This document shows positions 57,101 to 64,000 of a stretch of 64,000 nucleotides of DNA, one piece after another (the stretch's first letter is position 1; each line of letters begins with the position of its first letter). The notes beneath the pieces are model-generated. The model was not told the DNA's origin, searched no databases, and saw nothing but the letters and a program-made list of their open reading frames with translations. Source of the DNA: Oscheius sp. JU75 (lineage: Eukaryota > Nematoda > Chromadorea > Rhabditida > Rhabditidae); the NCBI GenBank assembly GCA_037178855.1, contig JASJZC010000004.1, positions 2,170,001 through 2,234,000 on the forward strand, read 5' to 3'. The position numbers and the translations under genes are program-made.

Positions 57101-59861
57101 GTTTTCACCTGAATACTTTATAAATCAAACAATTTAAGGTGTAACCGGCAAGTCGACAACCTCGACAGCGAATGAAGACGACACGATGGGAATGGAACAG
57201 GCTGGCAAGACCATAACCAGAGCACTTGGACAGCAATGCAGAGACCGTGTCATCGCCGGACTCTATCTGGCTCGATCCGATGTGGCTCTGGTCGTTCGAC
57301 AAGCAGCCGGTCACGTCTGGAAGATTGTCGTGTCAAATACGCCGAGAACTCTGAAGGAAGTGATGAAAGTCCTCTTCGAGATGGTTGTCGCCTCATTGGC
57401 TTCAACTTGTGAGGAAAGACAGCAGATGGGAGCTCGTTGCTTGGGAGAACTCGTTCGCAAGATGGGAGACAAGATCATCAACGAGATTCTGCCAGTTCTG
57501 GAGTTGAACCAACAGTCGGAAGAGACGGAGAAACGAGTGGGAGTGGCTGTCGCTCTGCACGAGATCATCGACAACATGTCCAAGGTTTGTTCTATTTTAA
57601 CTCTTAATAAAAAGGAGTACAGGATGTTCTCAATCACTATCTCTCAGTCCTTGTGCCTCCAGTCCGAGCTGCCATCTGTGATTTTGAACCTGCTGTCCGG
57701 TCTGCTGCTGCTGACACATTCTCAGTTCTGTACCAGAATGTGGGACACGATGCCTTGGATGATATCATTACGCCATTGTTGGAGCAGTTGACGCCAGAAC
57801 AGGACCATATTCTGGATGGACTCTGTCAAGTCATGAAACAGAACAGTCGTCAGATGTTGCCCTATCTGTTGCCTCGTCTCACCAAGCCGCCAATCAATGT
57901 TCACGCTCTGTGCAGTTTGGCCTCTGTCGCTGGAGACTCTCTTAGCAGACAATTGCCTCGTGTACTGGATGCTCTTCTCGCTTCCTGTACCACCAACGAC
58001 CAATACGATCCGGTACTTCTTCCTTGTTCATGTGTTTATTTAACTGTTTCAGATGATCGACTCTTGCGAGAAGGTGGTAATTGCTGTTGCCGATGAGGAC
58101 GGAATCCCCGTTCTGACTGACTATCTTCTCCAGAGAGCCACCAAGGGCAATATCCCAGCCGCTGTCCTCCTTCATACTTTCGTCGACAAGAGTGGAGTGA
58201 GCTCATTTTTTATGAATCTTTTGAATGGAAAAAAACTAGGCTGATCTGAGTGAGCTGTACGAGGCTCTGATGACTGGACTCTTGCAACTGTACACGTCGG
58301 AGAGTGCTCAAATTGTGGATCACGCTATTGCGACCGCAATTGGAATCAGTCAGCAGATGGATCAGAAAGAACAACAAGATCTTCTGCCTGCCGTCAAGAA
58401 GACGTTGAACATGCTCGTCTCTCAAGCAAAGGGGCGTCAGATTCCCGGATTCACTCATCCGAAAGCCCTTCAACCCATGCTCAGCATGCTTCGTGAGGGT
58501 ATTCTCCAAGGTTTCTGATACGCATTTACGGTAACATACTAAAATTCAGGAGGTGTGGAGATGAAGGCGTTGGCCGGAGAAACGCTGGGTCTCGTGGTCT
58601 CGATCTCGGATCCAACTGCTCTCAAAGCCCATGTCGTCAATATTACAGGCCCTCTGATCCGTGTTCTCGGAGACAGATATCCGGCCAATGTCAAGTTAGC
58701 AATTCTAGACGCTTTGAGTCGTCTGTTGGACAAAGTGGATGCCATGCTTCGTCCCTTCCTGCCTCAACTTCAGTCCACTTTTGTTAAAGCGCTCCAAGAG
58801 ACTTCCTCTCGTGCTGTCCGACTCTCGGCGGCCGGAGCCCTGTCTCGTCTTCTTCGCGTCCACCCTAAACCCGAACCGATGGTCTTGGATCTGCTCAAAT
58901 TTTTGGCCAACTCTCAAGACGATGCTCTGTTGGAGACGACTCTCATCGCCACTCGAGCTCTGGTCGGCGGATGTGCCTCCAAACTGTCCCAGTCTACAAT
59001 TGACGAAATCTATCGAGTCTGTGAACTCGTCTACTCCGTTCGTTTATCTTTTGTTATGATTTTTGAAGATCAATTTAGAAATTGGCGGAGAATCCTTCGG
59101 AACTGGACAATTCTCTGACTCAATCGAGTGGAGCTCTTTTGGGAGAAACGGCGGCCAGAATTGGCAAATACACCGATCAGGATATTTTCAAAGATGTCGA
59201 GAGTTCGAGCAATCTACGTGTTCGACAAGCCAAGACTTTTGCTCTTCTCCAAATGATCAATGTAAGTTTTATTTTTATGAGTCTTAAACATCAGGCTCAG
59301 ACCGAACCTGTGTCCGTTTGGAGTGAGAACTACGAAGCCTGCAAGTCTGCTCTTCTGAGTGCTTTCTCTGCCGACGCTATCACTGCTTGTGCTGCTGTTC
59401 GAGCTGCTGCTCTCGTTCTAATCGGTCTGAAGGAGTCCTTTGATCGCGATCTGCTGTCAGCCATCGCTCGTAGCATCAACCATCAGAGCATCGATGTCCG
59501 AAGGACCACTGCTCTTGCCCTGTCTCACTACGTCAAAAGTTTCTCGGCTTCTCTGCCTTTGGATATCCTAAAACTGTTCGTTCCTCAACTGGTCAATGGA
59601 TGCAAAGAGAGCAATTCGTCGGTGCGAGCTGCTGCCGAACTTGCTCTCGTCTACGCTCTTCGCATCAAGGAGGGTGAAGAAGACTTTGATGTGAGTTGTT
59701 ATTCTCTTATTGACTGAATATTCTTATCTCTTCAGACTTATCGCAATTCGTTGGAGGGTGGCGCTAAAAGTGTTCTCGAAGAAGTCAGTCCGGCTCTTCG
59801 CCGTGTTGTCAGACAAGGAGATCTGTCGCTGGATCCACTCTACAATATTGTTTCTGTTTAA
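51163..59861 (+). CDS. gcn-1: GCN1, ribosome-bound activator of the eIF2-alpha kinase GCN2
   Basis: A very long multi-exon gene of about 2,600 residues made almost entirely of HEAT repeats. The N-terminal third includes the GCN1-specific [14 protein letters not shown]...[29 protein letters not shown] block (exon near 53690). The EF3-like HEAT core (near 55376-57600) has runs such as [74 protein letters not shown] and [19 protein letters not shown]. The RWD-binding region precedes the terminal [21 protein letters not shown]1 senses stalled or collided ribosomes and activates GCN2. ATG codons occur at 51163 and 51166. Intron 1 appears to be GC-AG (CCG then GCAAGT...TTTAG, 41 nt). No frame breaks seen. 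Confidence 0.95.
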
Positions 59862-60027
59862 ACTTTTTCCTTTCTCCAAAGCCGGTCCCTTGGTCCCCCA
59901 TAGCTTTTGGTTTTTTTTTTAAATTTCTTGTTTGTCAGGGTTTGTTGTTGTTATGTTGTTTTCGTCTATAAAGTCTCACAGCCCCATCGTCTAAAAAGCT
60001 TATATAATATACTCTTTTATTTCATCA

Positions 60028-61957
60028 CTATTGTGACAAAAGACGTATCACACACGATTTAGCGTCTTCAACATCAATCCGTTTCGAGCTGGCCTCTATC
60101 AGTAGCGCTCGTAACCTGAAGTTTGACTGAAAAAAACATGGCGGTATACCGTAAAATTGCTTTGGTATTGTTATTTCTGGCCTTGTATGCTAAATTCTCG
60201 TTTTTCTGGATAACATCTCGGCCGACAGCATCTATTTCTTTAACGTCCGTGATTCGGTATAATTTCTTGTCGTTCAAAATCTGTAGAAACTGAGGAGAGA
60301 ACGTAGTATCGCTAACCTCTTCTACGGATTCAGTCAGCTCTTCGTTTACGTAGCCTCTAATCAGATCAATTGCTCCTAGTTTTGTTAATTGTTTGTTTTG
60401 GAAGTATTTGACAATTTTCATGAACTGTAGGGCGAAAAATTGGCTGAAGTGAGATTAAAAAGGAGATTAATAAAAGTAAACCTTTGTGGAGGAAAAATGG
60501 CCTTCGATCTTTGCATGATCTGCTTCAGTTCTCGAGTCCAGAAAATGAATGAGTCCGGGGTCACATTGATAAACTCGGAAGAGCAGTTGGTGACAAAATT
60601 GCACAATGATACATCCTCGGCGTAATGTATCGCCGTTCTCGGTTCGAAGCCAAGCTCCACGAATCTTTTGTATTTAGGTTGACTCTCAGCTATGAAGTGT
60701 CGACTCTCTTCTATCCATTTTGGTTGAATCTGATATGGAATTTCGACAGTGAGCAAAATACTTTTAGCTTTGGCAGATTGGGTTCGGGTATAAAGCGGTA
60801 ATCAGTTTCCTCTTCTTTGTCACGCATTGATACAGTTCTCCTGAAAGAAAACTTGTACACAATGGAAAGGGGGATGACATACCCTTGCTGATCACAAGCT
60901 CTCGTTTCATTGATTACGACACCTCCTTTGGAAAGAATTTCAAACTGTCGATCAATTTCGTAGTTTACGGCCAAATGAAGATGTCGGAAGCTGTTCATAT
61001 TTTTAATCTGAAGACACAGTTTAAAACCTAGAATAAAATTAATAAGCCTCGGTCCTGACTCCAGTTATTCCATTTTGTGACAATGACACATTAGCATCGA
61101 CTCGCATATGACCTTCTGAAAGATAATGACATGTCTGAATATGCGTAGATAACTATGTAATTCGCCGTCACAAATTCCGTAATGCATCAACATCAGACGG
61201 AGCTGTTGAACGAAACAAAGTGCTTCGAGAGCAGTCGAGAAAGATGGTGCTGTCACTACTTCCACCAAAGGAACACCTGAAATCATTGATAACCGTCAGG
61301 AAAAATTCAAAAAGACGTTAACCTGCTCGATTCAAGTCGATAAGTGACACATTCCCAATGTGAATAGTTTTTCCACTGTCTTGTTCAATCTGCAGTTGTA
61401 ATATTTCAACCTCTTTCCAATAGGAAGGGACATTTTCAGAGTAGACGTGAAAGCCGAGATGGCCCGATTTTGCTATAGGATGAGTACTTTGTGTTATTTG
61501 GTAGCTGAAACTAGCACCATCTAAAGGAAAACCAGTAAGCTTACCCAGCCGGCATATCGGCATAAAAGTAGTGTTTCCGATCGAACCGGCAAAAGGACGG
61601 AACTTCACAATTTAGAAGCTTGGCCATTCGAAGAGCATGCTGAAACTTGATGAATGATAAGAAATTGCAGCAACCGACCATAACCGCTGTTCTATTGAGC
61701 TTAGGTAGAGTACCAGGCTCGGCCATATCGAAATTAGCCACTTGTGAATTCGGAGGTTCGTCATCTGATACGGGTGCACGGGAAAACAATTTTGTTTTTG
61801 TTGCTAGCTGTACATGCATCTGCAAAATTAGCAAATAAAAAAATCTCAAATAAAAAACCTCTAAACCGATGACTGGCGTGAACTCTTCTCGGCAAACGGC
61901 TAAGTTAGAGTAAAGTTTACTCTGAAACGCGGTGTTTCGACGAAGAAGCGTGAGCAT
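60028..61957 (-). CDS. gatb-1: Mitochondrial glutamyl-tRNA(Gln) amidotransferase subunit B (GatB/PET112)
   Basis: A multi-exon gene of about 500 residues. The ATG at 61957 follows TTGTTTAG by 2 nt. An arginine-containing N-terminus (MLTLLRRNTAFQ) fits mitochondrial targeting. Motifs: VIGLE joined to MHVQLATKTKLFSRAP, FDMAEPGTLPKLNRTA, FDRKHYFYADMPAGYQIT, IEQDSGKTIH, LIDLNRAGVPLVEVVTAP, RVDANVS-type sequence, EVKNMNSFRHLHLAVNYEI, ETRACDQQG and DYRFIPEPNLP. The C-terminal YqeY-like part ends RLRALLIEASSKRIDVEDAKSC...RLLSQ when a final 34-nt intron is spliced, which moves the stop to 60028. GatB transamidates Glu-tRNA(Gln) with GatA and GatC. AATAAA follows near 60015. One intron is 45 nt, so retaining it would keep the frame. 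Confidence 0.92.
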
Positions 61958-62310
61958 CGCTAAACAATGACTTTTTACCACCGTTCCGGTTCAAAATGAA
62001 GGAAAAAACATACAAGAGGTGGCCTTTGCGCTCTAACGGCATGACGGGCAACGGCTACAAGTAGTGTAGACAAACACATATGTCAGAACAGCAATGCAAA
62101 ATGCTGGACAAAGAGGAAAAAAAGACATGTGATAGGAAAAAAAATAGTTTGAAATGGCGCGCATCAGTTATATACTGTAGCTACTGTAACAGTTGTAATG
62201 AAAAGTGTACAAATTCGCTCAGAAGTCCTGAAAATATTTCGCATTGCTCCTGTTTTGTATAACTACGTTCTTAGAAACGCTATCAGACACAAAAATTAGC
62301 ATTTCAGGCA
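61958..62310. other. Divergent promoter interval
   Basis: About 350 bp between the divergent GatB and coiled-coil genes. A GCATTTCAG acceptor ends 3 nt before the ATG at 62311. No gene seen. Confidence 0.5.
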
Positions 62311-64000
62311 ATGGAGACGAATCGTCACCACCCCCTCCTGGATGAAGACTTTGCAACGGAGAAAACGAGGAAATCCTACAATGTTTGTCCTTAGTAATTT
62401 CACGTTTATTTTTTTTCCAGCTCTATGTCTATGCTGCACGTATCGTGGCTACTGGCCGCATCAATGAAAATGAGCAGAAGGCCCTGGAAGACGTCATGGA
62501 GAAGGCCAAACAAGCTGGTTAGTAAAAACCCATCCCTTTGAAGTCTTTCTGTTTAGTCACAGCTTCGAGCTTTGGACAGAAAAAAAAGAAGTCAATCGAG
62601 GAGAAGATTTGTGGTATGCTCTACCAAAGCTTGTTTCACCGATCTCGTTGTTTCCAGAGTATAAGGAAGCCAGTCTTGCTCTCCGTAATGAACTCGTAGA
62701 TGAGGAGATCCGTGTCGCGAAGCTGCGTTCCGGTCTTGAAACCAGTCAGATGAGCCTGAATATGATCCATGTCAACATTGAAAAGTATTTATACTATTGA
62801 ATCGCGATCTAATGTCGTTAAGACTCCAAACTCTTTGTCGCTCTCTTTCCATTGAAGCTAACGCTGTATCGATGGACAATCAGCGTCTTGAAGCTGTCGC
62901 CGACAAAGAGCGTATTCATTGGGACAAAGCTAACTCCAAGCTGACTCTTCTGACGAACCGGCTGCACAATTTATGTATGGAATCCCCTCGGATGAAAGAT
63001 CAACAAGAGGTTCACTATTGCCTTCTCAACAAATGATCATGTGCTCAGAAGGTACGGATTGTTGTCGATCTCCAGAAACGTGTTCTGGAACTCGAAGAGG
63101 AAACTGAGCGGCTGAAAATGCTATGTAATGTCTACAACGAACGAAGTTTGTATTTATATTTACCTAACGAGTAATTTTCAAATAGATGCATCGGCTGAAA
63201 ATGTCGATTTTGTCAGATATGTTGACGTTCATGCTACATCTATTGTGAGACTCTTCACCAATATCGGGAAACTTCAAAACCTTCAAAACGAGGTCGACGA
63301 AATACGCCTCGTTACTGCTGGAGATGACATACGTGATCCATTGGAAATGTCCCTGGCCGAACTTGATGACGTAATTTTACATTCAAACTACTTAATATTA
63401 GTGGCATCTTCAAGACTGCTTATTTGCTGCAGTATGCACAAAAATCGTCGGCAGGAGTTCACTCTGATGAATCACTAGAAGTCGTGCCACCTCAGAATGA
63501 AGTCAGTGCTGCTAAAGATAGCGTTGTCAGAAAATATGTGGAAGAGCAATCGCCGGTAGTCTCGCTAGTTACGTTTTGTTTCACTAACAATTTAGGTACA
63601 CCAGTCTCAAGAATCGTCTGCCATGGTCCCATCCGTCGAAGATCCGAATGAGGCCAATCTTCCGACTTCTGGCAGCTTTCAGCAAAAACAACCATATCCT
63701 ACTGTAGAAGATCCTGTCAACTACATCCCTTCAGTCGCTATCACTCAGCCCTACGCCAACGAGTCTGCCCCTCATATCGTCTCATATCCAGAAATGGCCA
63801 ATCGTCTGGTGGAGACTGATGTCGAATCTGTTCTCAATATGACTAAAAATTCAGAAGGTACGTTTACATTGCATACGATATGATTTTTGTTCAGATCCGG
63901 GAAGTGAGTTCCTTCAATTGATGGAAGCCGATAAAGCTGTAGGACCGTTTGGCGACGAGCCTTTCGGAGTAGCAGCAGGAGGAGATACTGGTACTACTTC
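62311..64000 (+). CDS. Coiled-coil protein, cut by the right window edge
   Basis: At least nine exons are open to the window edge, starting at the ATG at 62311. The first 50 residues read NRHHPLLDEDFATEKTRK then LYVYAARIVATGRINENEQK. A long helical/heptad region follows (ASLALRNELVDEEIRVAKL, LQTLCRSLSIEANAVSMDNQRLEAVADKE, DLQKRVLELEEETERLKML), then ASAENVDFVRYVDVHATSIVRLFTNIGKLQNLQNEVDEI. After that comes a disordered Pro/Glu/Ser-rich portion with repeated VEDP (PSVEDPNEAN, PTVEDPVNY). LQTLCRSL is faintly like taxilins, but the rest does not follow that family, so I leave it unnamed. Splice phases are consistent throughout. Confidence 0.7.

Noticed and set aside
1-64000. CRISPR array, bacterial operons, integrated phage or virus
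   Set aside because: No regularly spaced repeats, no ribosome-binding sites, and no capsid, integrase or viral polymerase motifs; the DNA is plainly eukaryotic.

Overview
This is eukaryotic nuclear DNA, most likely from a nematode; no species can be named. Almost every gene is cut by very short introns, mostly 34-45 nt with GT...TTTCAG or TTTTAG borders. At least a dozen genes have a strong 3' splice acceptor 0-36 nt upstream of the start codon with no matching donor nearby, which is the arrangement expected with spliced-leader trans-splicing. The gene set also fits: a CK1/TTBK-type kinase relic, carboxylesterase duplicates, a nucleoredoxin-like relic, an NNMT-family methyltransferase and an F-box-like gene.

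Left part (1-8.4 kb): a decayed carboxylesterase on the minus strand, a Ser/Thr-Pro-rich coiled-coil protein, a frameshifted CK1/TTBK-type kinase relic with the 3' end of a non-LTR retrotransposon next to it, then about 4 kb of non-coding DNA with a small dispersed or inverted repeat. From 8.4 to 16.8 kb lies one large gene with 18 inferred exons, which I read as an AUTS2/fibrosin/tay-bridge homologue ending in glutamine-rich exons. A small multi-pass membrane protein is convergent with it.

Middle (18-34 kb): a nucleoredoxin-like relic, an orphan membrane protein, an intact carboxylesterase (the good counterpart of the relic at the left edge), 3 kb without genes, a DNAJB6-type co-chaperone head-to-head with an orphan nuclear-looking protein, and a minus-strand run of NNMT-type methyltransferase, OST-alpha-like transporter and F-box-like protein. 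The last two of these are close enough to be an operon.

Right part (34-64 kb): complete Flightless-I, an acyl-CoA-binding relic, a small protein with a PP1-docking motif, ribosomal protein eL22, a 960-bp palindromic element with a tRNA-like sequence in each arm, Tim10, a TM2D1-type protein, a MITE with an 8-bp target duplication, a class B GPCR, a small orphan gene, GCN1, mitochondrial GatB, and a coiled-coil gene running off the right edge.

The housekeeping genes have unrelated roles: translation and its stress control (eL22, GCN1), mitochondria (Tim10, GatB), actin (Flightless-I) and protein folding (DNAJB6). I see no metabolic cluster and no convincing new multi-gene system. The most unusual items are the palindromic tRNA-like element, the possible OST-alpha/F-box operon, the AUTS2-like gene and the KVRF protein. 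All gene models are hand-spliced from the sequence and names rest on recalled family motifs.
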